Below, piece by piece: positions 55,636-64,000 of a stretch of DNA of 64,000 nt. Source of the DNA: Croceitalea sp947503285 (GTDB lineage Bacteria; Bacteroidota; Bacteroidia; Flavobacteriales; Flavobacteriaceae); assembly GCF_036985505.1 (NCBI RefSeq), contig NZ_BTGQ01000001.1:1-64000 (forward strand). Direction: 5' to 3'. Positions within the stretch are counted from its first letter, which is position 1. Every line of letters starts with the position of its first letter. Below the pieces are notes generated by a model that saw only the letters and a program-made list of their open reading frames with translations, had not been told where the DNA came from and did no database searches. The translations under genes and the position numbers were made by a program.

Positions 55636-55763
55636 AAAAAGTCTTAAAAGTAGCCTTGTTGGTAACAAGGGGCAGAAAGGCAAAACTACTATTATTGGGT
55701 GTACATGCCGCTTATACCGGGTATAGATTACTTCGCAAAAAAAAGACTTACAAGAAGACATGA
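55632..55763 (+). CDS. Small basic protein coupled to the hibernation factor
   Basis: 43 residues, from an ATG overlapping the previous stop (ATGA). The sequence is basic with one hydrophobic patch (AKLLLLGVHAAYTGYRLLRK). It may sit at the membrane or on RNA. No family is recognised. The overlap suggests co-translation with the hibernation factor. Confidence 0.5.
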   Translation: MKKVLKVALLVTRGRKAKLLLLGVHAAYTGYRLLRKKKTYKKT

Positions 55764-55788
55764 AGTTGAATGGAAAGATTCAATAGGG

Positions 55789-56823
55789 TTAGTACGAATC
55801 TTCGAGAAGTGCCAATAACCCTTTTTCAGAGGCTGTACGGCCGTATTCGTTATCAGTTTCTTCATCGACTATTTTGAAATAGTTGATGATCTGGCCATCA
55901 GCATAGGCTTTTTCTATCGCGGGGTGTACATAGTATTTTCGACATACGTTTCTGGTATTGCCAAGTTCTTTTGAGGCACAATCGTAAGCCTTCAATATAT
56001 TTTGTTGTTGCCGCCGTTCATCTTGGGTAATACCCAAATCATAAAGCGTATCGAAAAAAATCAATGATGCCGCCCAAGTCCTAAAATCCTTCGCACTGAA
56101 GCGTGAACCGAAAATAGTGTGGATATAGTCATTTACCATAGTACTATCCACGGTTTTCTTTGTTCCTGACGGGCCGTAGTACTTAAAAAGTTCCCACCCA
56201 GGAATTTCCTCACACTCACTGACCAATTTGACCAATTTTTTATTGTTCAGGGTCACTTTATGGGCCTTGCCCTTTTTTCCGGTAAATTCAAAACGCAATT
56301 TGTCCTTGAATACATTCACATGCTTTTTACGAAGGGTAGAAAGGCCATAGGTCTTATTCCGCTTTGCGTATTGTATGTTTCCTATCCTTATATGTGTTTC
56401 TTCCATAAGCCTGACAATTAAGGCAACTACCTTTTTTTTAGGCCAACCATCCTCGTTTAGATCCTCATCGACCTGTTTTCTGACTCTGGGCAACTGTCGG
56501 CCAAAGGATACCATCTTATTGAATTTTGTTTGATTCCTGATTTTCGACCATTTATCGTGGTAACGGTATTGTTTTCTGGATCTCGCGTCACGACCAGTGG
56601 CCTGAAGGTGTCCATTGGGCAGATCTGTGATCATCACCTCCTTCCACGCTGGCGGAATGACCAGTGCCTCGATTCTTTTCAGGTGGCTTTTTTCATTTAG
56701 TTCAACACCATGCAATAGGTATCGAAATTTATCTTTTTCACCCTTACGTGTAATAGGCAAATGAAGGTCATTCACGTATACCAAGTTGAATTGTTCGATA
56801 ATATCCTGAGTATCCTCCATCAA
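55789..56823 (-). CDS. DNA topoisomerase IB (poxvirus-like)
   Basis: 344 residues, the usual length of bacterial topoisomerase IB. Recognisable parts are VIPPAWKEVMITDLPNGHLQ (N-terminal), YRYHDKWSKIR, TYGLSTLRKKHV, RFEFTGKKGK, FRTWAASLIFF and the end motif NTRNVCRKYYVHP, in which the Tyr of YYVHP is the catalytic residue that attacks DNA. It relaxes supercoils by single-strand cutting. Bacteroidota copies often sit among stress genes, as here. Confidence 0.95.
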   Translation of the reverse strand: MMEDTQDIIEQFNLVYVNDLHLPITRKGEKDKFRYLLHGVELNEKSHLKRIEALVIPPAWKEVMITDLPNGHLQATGRDARSRKQYRYHDKWSKIRNQTKFNKMVSFGRQLPRVRKQVDEDLNEDGWPKKKVVALIVRLMEETHIRIGNIQYAKRNKTYGLSTLRKKHVNVFKDKLRFEFTGKKGKAHKVTLNNKKLVKLVSECEEIPGWELFKYYGPSGTKKTVDSTMVNDYIHTIFGSRFSAKDFRTWAASLIFFDTLYDLGITQDERRQQQNILKAYDCASKELGNTRNVCRKYYVHPAIEKAYADGQIINYFKIVDEETDNEYGRTASEKGLLALLEDSY

Positions 56824-57004
56824 GCTTTTTTAATCGCGGCCTTTGTAATTTTGAACGTAATCCGCACTTATTTTTAGATGCTAGACAAGTTAGGGCATTC
56901 CACAGTATTATTTGATTCTATCCCACTTTTAAAGGACTCTTTTGGTGTTTTCAAATCGATTAATATCTGAATTGTTAGCGTCGATCTTATCACATTAGGC
57001 AGCC

Positions 57005-57012
57005 TAAATTTG
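57005..57012 (+). promoter_or_regulatory. Possible -7 box of the Bacteroidota type
   Basis: TAAATTTG fits the TANNTTTG consensus used by the Bacteroidota main sigma factor. It lies 32 bases before the ATG of the four-helix protein gene. A matching -33 element at the usual spacing was not seen. Confidence 0.35.
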
Positions 57013-57044
57013 AAGTATTGATAATGTATTAAAACATATAAAGA

Positions 57045-57494
57045 ATGAATAATTTTACTGAAAATGTAGCCGAAAGGTTAAACGGATTGATTGAAAAGAA
57101 TATTGATGCCAAAAAGGGTTTTAGCAAAGCATCGGAAAATGCTTCTTCATCGGAATTGAAAAATTATTTTTCAACCAAGAGTGATGAAAGACAAAATTTC
57201 GTTACCCAATTAGAGACGATTGTTGGAAGGACCGGAGAGGAAATTGAAGATTCTGGTAGTCTTACGGGTACGGCGCATAGAACTTGGATGGATGTCAAAT
57301 CCTTCTTCTCATCCGACAATGACGAAGCCATGTTGGAAGCTGCGATCACGGGCGAAAAAGCGGCAATGGATGAATACAAGGAAATTTTGGATGAACCGTT
57401 ACCCTTAGGGGCAAAAGAAGTACTTCAAAGACAATTGACCAGAATTGAATCGGGCTTGAACCGCATCAAGGTCTTAGAAGATTTAGCGGATTAG
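57045..57494 (+). CDS. PA2169/DUF2383-like four-helix bundle protein
   Basis: 149 residues, fully alpha-helical. Family words are NGLIEKNIDAKKGFSKASEN, LKNYFSTKSDERQNFVTQLE, DSGSLTGTAHRTWMDVKSFF and LEAAITGEKAAMDEYKEILD. Such proteins resemble ferritin-like four-helix bundles; their function is unknown and they are frequent in stress clusters. A terminator lies 33 bases after the stop. Confidence 0.85.
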   Translation: MNNFTENVAERLNGLIEKNIDAKKGFSKASENASSSELKNYFSTKSDERQNFVTQLETIVGRTGEEIEDSGSLTGTAHRTWMDVKSFFSSDNDEAMLEAAITGEKAAMDEYKEILDEPLPLGAKEVLQRQLTRIESGLNRIKVLEDLAD

Positions 57495-57527
57495 GGGTAC
57501 AATACCTAAGTTGTTTTACCCATTAAG

Positions 57528-57559
57528 AAGGGCGAATGGTTCTACCACTCGCCCTTTTT
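57528..57559 (+). terminator. Rho-independent terminator
   Basis: AAGGGCGAATGGT pairs with ACCACTCGCCCTT (one mismatch) over a three-base loop, followed by a T run. It ends the four-helix protein gene and, read in reverse, could also end the convergent YqaE-like gene. Confidence 0.75.
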
Positions 57560-57579
57560 ATTTCTGATACCGGCCTTAT

Positions 57580-57732
57580 TTATTGATTCACATAAAAAGC
57601 GTGAATAACACCGGGAAGCCAACCTATTAGGGTCAGTACGATACTGATTAAAAAGGTGCTTCCGAGGCCATGCTTTAAAAACACGCCCAATGGCGGTAAT
57701 AGAATGTTTAAAATGATGGTTACAATTGACAT
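57580..57732 (-). CDS. YqaE/Pmp3-family small membrane protein
   Basis: 50 residues: MSIVTIILNILLPPLGVFLK then LISIVLTLIGWLPGVIHAFY. This is the Pmp3/YqaE pattern of two membrane helices with the conserved PPLGV and GWLPG(V)IHA words. Such proteins are induced by salt or low temperature and affect membrane potential. Convergent with the four-helix protein gene. Confidence 0.9.
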   Translation of the reverse strand: MSIVTIILNILLPPLGVFLKHGLGSTFLISIVLTLIGWLPGVIHAFYVNQ

Positions 57733-57784
57733 ATTTCGATTTTTAGAAGGATTAGTAATGATTTTATAACATACTCTGACAGTA

Positions 57785-58405
57785 TTAGGTATCGAGTTGG
57801 GCCCTGTCTACATAAGCTCCATTGAAAGCGAATTCAGCTATGGGTTTTCTTTCCCTATTTGGATTCAATTCTTGTTCTTTTAGCTCATCGTTGAGGTTGT
57901 CCATGGTTCCTCCGTAAAAACCTAAAGCTACCATGGTCGCAACGTGGTATTCGTCGGGCAGTTGAAGATCCCTTTTTGCTTTTTCAAAATCAAATCCCGC
58001 CATATGGTGCAGGCCTATGCCCATACTCTGTGCTTGAATACCCATATTACCCATGAACAGCCCCAGATCATGAAGGGCATGAAAATTATCCTTGCCGTCA
58101 GGCTTTTTGGTATTGTAGGCCGTTGCCACTAATAATGGTGCGCTTTTGGCCCATGATTGATTGAAATCGTTCATACAATCGAATAGCATATCATAAGCCT
58201 TGCTCCCCTTGGTGCCCCAAAAAATCATCCAGGGTTGTAAATTAAATGAGCTTGCCGCCCATCTACCTGCCTCCAATAAGATCTTAATATCATTACTGGA
58301 AATCGGGATGTCTGAAAATGTTCTAGGGCTCCACCGGTTTTCAATGTGCGATACTAATTTGTAGTCCGTCTTAGCTTCTTTTTTTATAATTGTCTCCAAG
58401 GTCAT
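57785..58405 (-). CDS. Nitroreductase-family flavoprotein
   Basis: 206 residues. Family pattern: NRWSPRTFSDIPISSNDIKI (FMN contact Arg-Ser), EAGRWAASSFNLQPWMIFWG, ALHDLGLFMGNMGIQAQSMG and LPDEYHVATMVALGFYG. FMN enzymes of this family reduce nitro compounds or quinones with NAD(P)H. It lies 180 bases from the FAD/NAD(P)-binding protein gene on the same strand. Confidence 0.9.
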   Translation of the reverse strand: MTLETIIKKEAKTDYKLVSHIENRWSPRTFSDIPISSNDIKILLEAGRWAASSFNLQPWMIFWGTKGSKAYDMLFDCMNDFNQSWAKSAPLLVATAYNTKKPDGKDNFHALHDLGLFMGNMGIQAQSMGIGLHHMAGFDFEKAKRDLQLPDEYHVATMVALGFYGGTMDNLNDELKEQELNPNRERKPIAEFAFNGAYVDRAQLDT

Positions 58406-58584
58406 CGTAGTTTTATAGTTTACCCCAAGATGCTTGAAATTGGGTTCTTCCAGTTGCTGAAATGATTTAAAAGTTGATGCTATAACATAACTTTTATCCT
58501 TAGGGAATGTTGAATATCAGTTATTAGGTAGAAAATACGACTGACGGCTATTGTTGACGTTTAAATGCGTTTCAAAAAAAATTG

Positions 58585-60336
58585 TTACATGGTGACATTA
58601 TCCAATCGATTAAAAACCCCTTTTGCCCAGTATTGTGACCGTACACCAAAGCACTCGGCAATGGCATCAACACCCACTAAGGTACCCTTTGCCAGTCTGC
58701 CAAGTACGGCGATCGGTAGTGCACTATGCGGTGATCGGGAAATCAAGGTTCCGTCTTTTTCGGTTGCTATTGCCAAGTCGGTATATAAGGGGCGAACACT
58801 TGGTTCTTGACGCAGCTGTTCCACTAGTTCACTTTTTACCCTATTAAGCTTTGGGGTATCCAATACCGAATTGATCATGGCTTCTACCTTGATTGTTTTA
58901 TTCTCCTTTGAAAGCTCCCAACCGGTACCCGTTACGATGATTTCAGGATTGTTTACAACATCAAGGATCAATAACTTTGCGTCGGCCAGTGCCAGAAGTT
59001 GCTGAAGGCTACTCACGGGCGGGCCATAAGAATATCTTTTCAAACGCTCATCCAATGCAATGATTTCAGCAACGACCCTATCTTTCAATGGGGCGAATGA
59101 CAGTATACTGTACATAGTGGGTTGGCAATGGCGCCAAACGTGCCCTATGACATAGTCTAAACTTAGCTTTGTGGTATGCGTTGCCATGGCGACAAATTTT
59201 TGAAGTAAGGTCTTAACGGGCAATCGTTTTGAGAGTATCAAGTCATGTTCAAAATCATCATCAAGTAACCAAGCCTCTATAATGGTCTCAAGGGCTTGAC
59301 TTGATAACTTGTGTGGTAAGGTGCGCTTATTTAGTTGCATAAATTTAGTTGCGATTATTGGGCTTATCGCTTCAATAAGAAACTTTGGTGAATCTATGGT
59401 ATTGTGGCTATTGAACCTTGCCTTGATAAAGGCCACATAGTTTTCAAGTTCCCCGTCTGTGACGACGTAGTGGGCATCAATTTCCTTGTTCAGGGGTTTA
59501 GGTGCCATTGGCAATCCATCAAGGGAAAAGGGAACGATGAATTCGGGTTCTTTACCATTGGGTTCGTATACCATTTTTTGTGTGCTGTGATCGACGACCC
59601 TGAACGTGCCGCCAAGCCCTTCGCTTAGGGCCCGACAAACATCGATCATTGCCAGACCGAAACCACGAATACCGACTGATGGCCTGTAGGGGTTGCCTAA
59701 TTTGGCCTGAAACATTTTCACGGGATAAGGCTTTTTGAACAAATGCAGGGCGACATGATCATTTGATTGGGCTATCCAAGATGTCATTTGTTGATCGTGA
59801 TACGTGGGTTGGTGCCCTATGCAAAGCACTGCTTCACCAACCGTATGCCTAGCATTATTGGAATCTGTTATCGTGACCGCTTCATTGGTAAAGGTTACTG
59901 CGGTCACTTTCGTTTCTATGAGCCTGTACAAACCCAAAGGCTTTAATATCGCGACAATACTTAGGTAACGGTCATATAGGTATTCCCCCAACTTAGAGCG
60001 CAATGGGAACGCATCAATGGCATCCTCATCCACGTTTGTTGCATTAAAACCACTCCATTCTTGAAATGTTGGAAAATAGGGGATATGAAAGTGATGAAAA
60101 GAAATCGCTTCCCGTGCGGGTATGTCCAGCGCCCTTGTGGTAACATTCAACCAGTTGGTCTTCGGCTGTCTTAAATCATAGACCGGCCCCGCTCCAGGAT
60201 ATTTAAAAGGTTCAAAAGCCAGTATTTGAACTGTTTGGTTCTGCCTTGACGCCTCTAGGCACAAAGACTCCATGGCAGAAAGCCCCCTGGGCCCGACACC
60301 TATAATACCTATGGTTTTGGCTACTTCATTTTTCAT
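58585..60336 (-). CDS. FAD/NAD(P)-binding protein of the NAD_binding_9 type
   Basis: 583 residues. The N-terminal dinucleotide fold has IGIIGVGPRGLSAMESL (GxGxxG), followed by FEPFKYPGAGPVYDL and NWLNVTTRALDIPA. Such proteins are FAD-dependent enzymes with a large C-terminal part and often unknown substrates. A second glycine-rich word is VGIRGFGLAMIDVCRAL. Full length and no defects. It lies 51 bases downstream of the App1-like gene on the same strand. Confidence 0.8.
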   Translation of the reverse strand: MKNEVAKTIGIIGVGPRGLSAMESLCLEASRQNQTVQILAFEPFKYPGAGPVYDLRQPKTNWLNVTTRALDIPAREAISFHHFHIPYFPTFQEWSGFNATNVDEDAIDAFPLRSKLGEYLYDRYLSIVAILKPLGLYRLIETKVTAVTFTNEAVTITDSNNARHTVGEAVLCIGHQPTYHDQQMTSWIAQSNDHVALHLFKKPYPVKMFQAKLGNPYRPSVGIRGFGLAMIDVCRALSEGLGGTFRVVDHSTQKMVYEPNGKEPEFIVPFSLDGLPMAPKPLNKEIDAHYVVTDGELENYVAFIKARFNSHNTIDSPKFLIEAISPIIATKFMQLNKRTLPHKLSSQALETIIEAWLLDDDFEHDLILSKRLPVKTLLQKFVAMATHTTKLSLDYVIGHVWRHCQPTMYSILSFAPLKDRVVAEIIALDERLKRYSYGPPVSSLQQLLALADAKLLILDVVNNPEIIVTGTGWELSKENKTIKVEAMINSVLDTPKLNRVKSELVEQLRQEPSVRPLYTDLAIATEKDGTLISRSPHSALPIAVLGRLAKGTLVGVDAIAECFGVRSQYWAKGVFNRLDNVTM

Positions 60337-60387
60337 GTTTCAACGTAACTGAGTTTCTATAAAGGGCATTGCATATCAACCAATTCA

Positions 60388-61395
60388 TTATGGTTTGATA
60401 TATCCCTTTTCAATGGCATGCAAAATCGCCTCATTGGTATGCGAGATCAACTTGATATCGACGTTTTCAAAGTTGGCTATCAACCTCGTTATACGTTTGA
60501 TCTTTCTTTTATCTGAAACCGACCGAATGTAGATGGTAGCCACTTGATTTGGGAATCTTTTGGCGATTTCCAAATAAATTTCGGGATCCAAATCCTCCCC
60601 ATCACCAATAAGTAAAAATGGCAACTTTGGGTAGGTTTGTAAGATGTGGCTTATTTTAATGAATTTGTTGCCTTCAAGAAATGAGTCCTTTCTTTTGTTT
60701 TCCAATCCAATATCACGTAACAACAATGGTCCCTGGGGAAAGTTTTTACCTTCTAAAAAGGCCTGTAGATAGTCGTACAGGTTCCATGGGCTGTTTGATA
60801 AATAAAAAAAAGGGTTTTGCCCTTTTCCTGAAAAGCCTTTGGCGAGCTTCACGTAAAAATCCCGTACCCCTTCCAATGGCATTCTTGCAGTGCTATCGGA
60901 GAACATGGTACTTACGATGACCTTCCATCTAAGAAAAGAGTCTAGCCCAGTGTGCAATACCGTTTCATCCATATCACTAATGACCCCAAATTGGGCTGAT
61001 GCCAACGGTCGTATGGCTGATGAGGTTATGGTGAATGATATTTCACCTCTTTCAATCAGGGAATAGGTTAGGGGAATTGACGCAGCTGATGCATCACATA
61101 AAGAGGGATCGTAGGCCACGTCCAAATATACATATCCTTCCTTATCGGATATTAATGTGGTTTCCCCTCCTGGCCAGGATACATGTACTTTTGCCCCGTG
61201 AATCTCATCGGTTTCAAACCGTTTGAAAGATCGGTGCAGATTACCGATGACACCTTCGGCCTCTACGTTCGCAATGCCCTCGTCTTCAAGAACCCTAGCT
61301 TGGCCATAAAGTCTTTCAGCATTGGCATATCCTTTAAATGGCATTATAATTACAGGGTCTTCGTTATCAAGTAATTTTGATAAATAGGTAATCAT
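60388..61395 (-). CDS. App1-family phosphatase (DUF2183-like)
   Basis: 335 residues. The C-terminal catalytic part has DMDETV (DxDxT nucleophile), SNSPWNLYDYL and LLIGDGEDLDPEIY, the motif set of HAD-like phosphatidate phosphatase App1 domains. The N-terminal 150 residues are the beta-rich region usual in the family (HVSWPGGETTLISDKEGYVY). It probably removes phosphate from a lipid or other small substrate. Transcribed toward the FAD protein gene. Confidence 0.85.
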   Translation of the reverse strand: MITYLSKLLDNEDPVIIMPFKGYANAERLYGQARVLEDEGIANVEAEGVIGNLHRSFKRFETDEIHGAKVHVSWPGGETTLISDKEGYVYLDVAYDPSLCDASAASIPLTYSLIERGEISFTITSSAIRPLASAQFGVISDMDETVLHTGLDSFLRWKVIVSTMFSDSTARMPLEGVRDFYVKLAKGFSGKGQNPFFYLSNSPWNLYDYLQAFLEGKNFPQGPLLLRDIGLENKRKDSFLEGNKFIKISHILQTYPKLPFLLIGDGEDLDPEIYLEIAKRFPNQVATIYIRSVSDKRKIKRITRLIANFENVDIKLISHTNEAILHAIEKGYIKP

Positions 61396-61422
61396 TATTA
61401 TTTTATTTCAGGGGCTATCGGT

Positions 61423-61560
61423 TTAGATGACGTTGAATACAAAACCGAGTAGCCAGTATAACAATAGAAATACGAATAGGGTTCCAATACATCCACATTT
61501 ACCACCACCGAGTTTTTTTGCACCCCAACCTGCTAAGACCGCCCTTATTAAATTCTTCAT
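61423..61560 (-). CDS. Small membrane protein with Gly/Cys motif
   Basis: 45 residues: KNLIRAVLAGWGAKKLGGGK, then CGCIGTLFVFLLLYWLLGFV. One membrane helix follows a Gly-rich, KCGC-containing head. Short proteins like this are common in Bacteroidota near Pmp3-like genes, but I cannot name the family. It lies 27 bases upstream of the App1-like gene start on the same strand. Confidence 0.65.
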   Translation of the reverse strand: MKNLIRAVLAGWGAKKLGGGKCGCIGTLFVFLLLYWLLGFVFNVI

Positions 61561-61736
61561 TTTTAATCGGTATCTGGATATCGAAATTAGCACTACGATA
61601 AACGGTTAATGTGCGCACAACAATTAATTCTTAACGTATTCACTTTTTTAAGGCCTTTTTGTTCCCTTTGCTAACATTTAGTACTTAAATTAAGGGTTTC
61701 GAATAGTAGTTCGGGATTTTATCGAGTTTTGATGGT

Positions 61737-62630
61737 ATGCAAAAACAAGAACACTTTAGATGGGGCCATTTATGGGGGCTATTAGTGACTACCTACCAAT
61801 CTTGGATTAGTAAAGAGCCTTTTCGATTAAGTGCCGTCGTGGCCTATTACGCCGTTTTGTCCCTACCGGGCCTTCTGGTGATCATTGTAAATCTTGTAGG
61901 CTTGATATGGGGGGCTGACATAGTTCAAGGGGCGTTGACCGAAGAGATTGCGAATGCCTTAGGTAGTGATACGGCGCAATCGATCCAGAACATCATTGCC
62001 GAGACTAGGGACAGCAATAAGAGTGGTATTGCGACGGTTTTAGGGATTGCTACCCTCATATATGGTGCTACTGGGGTATTTTACCATTTACAATTGTCCA
62101 TAAATGAAATATGGAACCTTCAGCAAAATCAAAAGTCCAACATTCTTAAACTGGTCATAGATAGGGCCAAAAGTTTTGCGTTTATACTCGCCATAGGGTT
62201 TCTGTTATTGATAAGTTTTTTTATCACTGCGGCAGTATCAGCATTGCGCGACTACTTACGGCAGATTTTACCCGATTTGGTGGTCTATATCACCCTATTT
62301 ATGGATACCGTGGTTTCTTTTGGAATCGTGACCGTTTTGTTCGCCCTAATGTTCAAGTACATGCCCGATATCAAAGTACCATGGAAAACCGTTCGTCTGG
62401 GTGCCATTATCACGGGGATTTTGTTTTTAATCGGTAAAACGATGATCGGATTCTATTTTGGCAAAGTAGAACCAGGTTCCACCTATGGTGCCGCAGGAAC
62501 TATCGTACTTATTCTACTTTGGGTCTCTTACGCCTGTCTCATTTTGTTCTTTGGTGCACAGTTTACCAATGTGTATGCCAAGAAATATGGGTCTAATGGA
62601 AACCGCTCAAACAGCCTAAGCCCTAAATGA
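61737..62630 (+). CDS. YihY/BrkB-family inner-membrane protein
   Basis: 297 residues with about six membrane helices. Family words: AVVAYYAVLSLPGLLVIIVN (the helix 1 motif), YGATGVFYHLQLSINEIWNL, FMDTVVSFGIVTVLFALMFK and YGAAGTIVLILLWVSYACLI near the end. YihY/BrkB proteins were once called ribonuclease BN; their real role, perhaps transport or membrane stability, is not settled. The gene is followed by the FNT-type channel gene after 27 bases. Confidence 0.9.
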   Translation: MQKQEHFRWGHLWGLLVTTYQSWISKEPFRLSAVVAYYAVLSLPGLLVIIVNLVGLIWGADIVQGALTEEIANALGSDTAQSIQNIIAETRDSNKSGIATVLGIATLIYGATGVFYHLQLSINEIWNLQQNQKSNILKLVIDRAKSFAFILAIGFLLLISFFITAAVSALRDYLRQILPDLVVYITLFMDTVVSFGIVTVLFALMFKYMPDIKVPWKTVRLGAIITGILFLIGKTMIGFYFGKVEPGSTYGAAGTIVLILLWVSYACLILFFGAQFTNVYAKKYGSNGNRSNSLSPK

Positions 62631-62657
62631 AAATCTTATTTATAAAAAAAGTATATC

Positions 62658-63479
62658 ATGGATAAAAAAGAAAAGGACGAATCGGATAAAAAATCGAATC
62701 TAGAAGGTGATATGGGCGGTCATGATGAAATTTTGATCGACCAACTGTGCGAAGGGTTGGAAGTTTATCAGAAACAGTCCATGGCCACTTTTCTAAGTGC
62801 ACTTAGTGCAGGTATGGAGATTGGGTTCAGTTTTTTGTTAGTGGCCATTTGTTACAGCCAATTCAAGGGGGTTATTGATGAAGATTGGATTCCTTATACC
62901 GCTGCTTTCGTGTATCCTTTAGGTTTTATTCTGGTCATTGTCGGAAAATCGATTCTATTCACCGAGCAGACCTCATTGTTGGCCTTGCCCGTAATCGGGG
63001 GCCGGCGTTCTTTTCAAGAGTTGATGAAACTTTGGGCCATCGTTATTGCCGGAAATATTTTGGGTGGTTTTATCATCGGTATAATGCTGTTGGCCATAGG
63101 GCAGTCTTTACATGTCATTACCTTAGGGGGTATTGAGGCCATTGCTACCCATGTGGCAGGTTATCCTATACTTACTATTTTCGGCAGTGCAATACTTGCA
63201 GGGTGGTTGATGGGCCTATTGTCTTGGTCCCTCTCTTCGATCAAGCATGCAGTCGGGCAAATAATGGTGGTCTATATCATCACCTTGATTATAGGCCTTG
63301 GGGGATTTCACCATAGTATCGTCGGAAATATTGAAATTTTTACCGGAATGTTGACCGGTTCCATCAATTTTATGGACTATTTGATTACGTTGATTGCAAT
63401 GTTATTGGGCAATACTTTTGGAGGGGTGTTTTTCGTGGCGTTCCTCAAGTATCGAACGTACAAGGCGAATGAGAACTGA
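62658..63479 (+). CDS. Formate/nitrite transporter (FNT) family channel
   Basis: 273 residues. About six membrane helices follow a charged N-terminal tail of about 40 residues. Family words are FLSALSAGMEIGFSFLLVAI, GFILVIVGKSILFTEQTSLL, LWAIVIAGNILGGFIIGIML and NTFGGVFFVAFLKYR at the end. FNT proteins pass small monovalent anions such as formate, nitrite or hydrosulfide. This subfamily with a charged N-tail is typical of YfdC-like members. A terminator candidate follows at 63632. Confidence 0.85.
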   Translation: MDKKEKDESDKKSNLEGDMGGHDEILIDQLCEGLEVYQKQSMATFLSALSAGMEIGFSFLLVAICYSQFKGVIDEDWIPYTAAFVYPLGFILVIVGKSILFTEQTSLLALPVIGGRRSFQELMKLWAIVIAGNILGGFIIGIMLLAIGQSLHVITLGGIEAIATHVAGYPILTIFGSAILAGWLMGLLSWSLSSIKHAVGQIMVVYIITLIIGLGGFHHSIVGNIEIFTGMLTGSINFMDYLITLIAMLLGNTFGGVFFVAFLKYRTYKANEN

Positions 63480-63631
63480 TAGAGCACTTATTTTTTCTAA
63501 TTGAGCAATTGTAAAAATGGGGCTAATTTTAATTTTACTCCGTTCATCATTGGGAATGACCGACCACGTTTCCGGTTTGGCAAGACGGCATACCCTAAAG
63601 GCTTGTCTACCCCAATACTATCATACAAGTA

Positions 63632-63656
63632 AAAAGGCCCCTCTTTGGGGTCTTTT
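63632..63656 (+). terminator. Rho-independent terminator candidate
   Basis: AAAAGGCCCC pairs with GGGGTCTTTT over a five-base loop with one wobble pair. It lies about 150 bases after the FNT gene and 80 bases before the DJ-1-like gene, so it separates the two. Confidence 0.6.
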
Positions 63657-63735
63657 GTCATTTAAGTCAAAGATCAGTTGATTCGAGTAAAGGGGGTTTG
63701 TCTTCCCCAGTTAATTTTACAGCTGAATTAAAAAT

Positions 63736-64000
63736 ATGACTATGAAACTACAAGACAAAAATGTAGCTATTCTGGCTACCGACGGATTTGAGAAATCAGA
63801 ATTATTTGAACCTTTAAAAGCACTAAAAGCCGAAGGGGCCACAGTGCATATTATTTCTAGTAAAGAAGGGGAAATAAAAAGTTGGGATGGTGACAATTGG
63901 GGAAAATCAATTACCGTAGATCGAACATTGGAAGACGTGAAAGCCGATGATTACCATACCTTGATACTACCAGGTGGTGTTGCCAACCCTGATTTATTAC
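63736..64000 (+). CDS. DJ-1/PfpI-family protein, cut by window end
   Basis: 88 codons of a longer gene: KLQDKNVAILATDGFEKSEL, then LKAEGATVHIISSKEGEIKS and YHTLILPGGVANPD. This is the N-terminal half of the PfpI/DJ-1 glutamine-amidotransferase-like fold, including the conserved Glu in GFEKSEL. The nucleophile Cys region lies beyond the window. Members are protein deglycases, chaperones or proteases of the general stress response, fitting its neighbours. Confidence 0.9.
   Translation, partial: MTMKLQDKNVAILATDGFEKSELFEPLKALKAEGATVHIISSKEGEIKSWDGDNWGKSITVDRTLEDVKADDYHTLILPGGVANPDLL

Overview
The window looks like chromosomal DNA of a Flavobacteriaceae member (Bacteroidota). The evidence is a type IX secretion (T9SS) C-terminal sorting domain, SprB-type repeats, a TANFOR-domain protein, Bacteroides-type conjugative transposon genes (TraE to TraN, RteC), low to moderate GC, and starts without clear Shine-Dalgarno sequences. 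The genus cannot be named from the sequence alone.

Layout. (1) 1-9.6 kb: the end of a nonribosomal peptide synthetase (NRPS) operon. It holds the tail of one NRPS, a stand-alone metallo-beta-lactamase-fold protein resembling the CmlA type of carrier-protein-dependent beta-hydroxylase, and a two-module NRPS (TubC docking, C-A-PCP-C-A-PCP-TE). (2) 9.7-21.9 kb: a reduced conjugative-element segment. A broken IS256-like transposase remnant sits at its left edge, followed by traN-M-K-J-I-G-F-E on the minus strand. Then come an amidase, a hypothetical gene, an ORF6N protein, an endonuclease/exonuclease/phosphatase-fold protein, an excisionase-like HTH protein and RteC. No relaxase, coupling protein, TraL, TraO-Q or integrase is present, so this piece cannot mobilise itself. 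(3) 22.0-43.2 kb: a six-gene plus-strand locus that is the most interesting part of the window. It encodes an outer-membrane barrel-like protein, a 1748-residue TANFOR/FnIII protein with a central HExxH motif and a C-terminal ADP-ribosyltransferase-like domain, a NADAR protein four bases downstream, a 1634-residue exported beta-rich protein, an FnIII protein, and a 1861-residue SprB-repeat protein with a T9SS sorting domain. I read it as a polymorphic toxin/immunity and surface-delivery system in which the NADAR protein would reverse ADP-ribosylation by the toxin tip. (4) 43.5-54.9 kb: an SDR oxidoreductase, a small Rho-N-like protein, AraC and LytTR regulators, a cupin protein, S41-like and M16-like peptidases, a metallophosphoesterase, a CotH-like protein and a membrane protein. 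A 102-bp inverted repeat lies on both sides of the metallophosphoesterase/CotH pair. (5) 55-64 kb: a set of short genes typical of stress and stationary phase. These are a hibernation factor, topoisomerase IB, a DUF2383-like four-helix protein, Pmp3/YqaE, a nitroreductase, an FAD/NAD(P)-binding protein, an App1-like phosphatase, YihY/BrkB, a formate/nitrite-type channel and a DJ-1/PfpI protein cut by the window end.

Genes work together mainly within regions 1 (peptide natural product), 2 (mating-channel parts) and 3 (toxin delivery). Regions 4 and 5 are mixed chromosomal genes. Functions are inferred from motifs and from knowledge of the families; no database search was possible.
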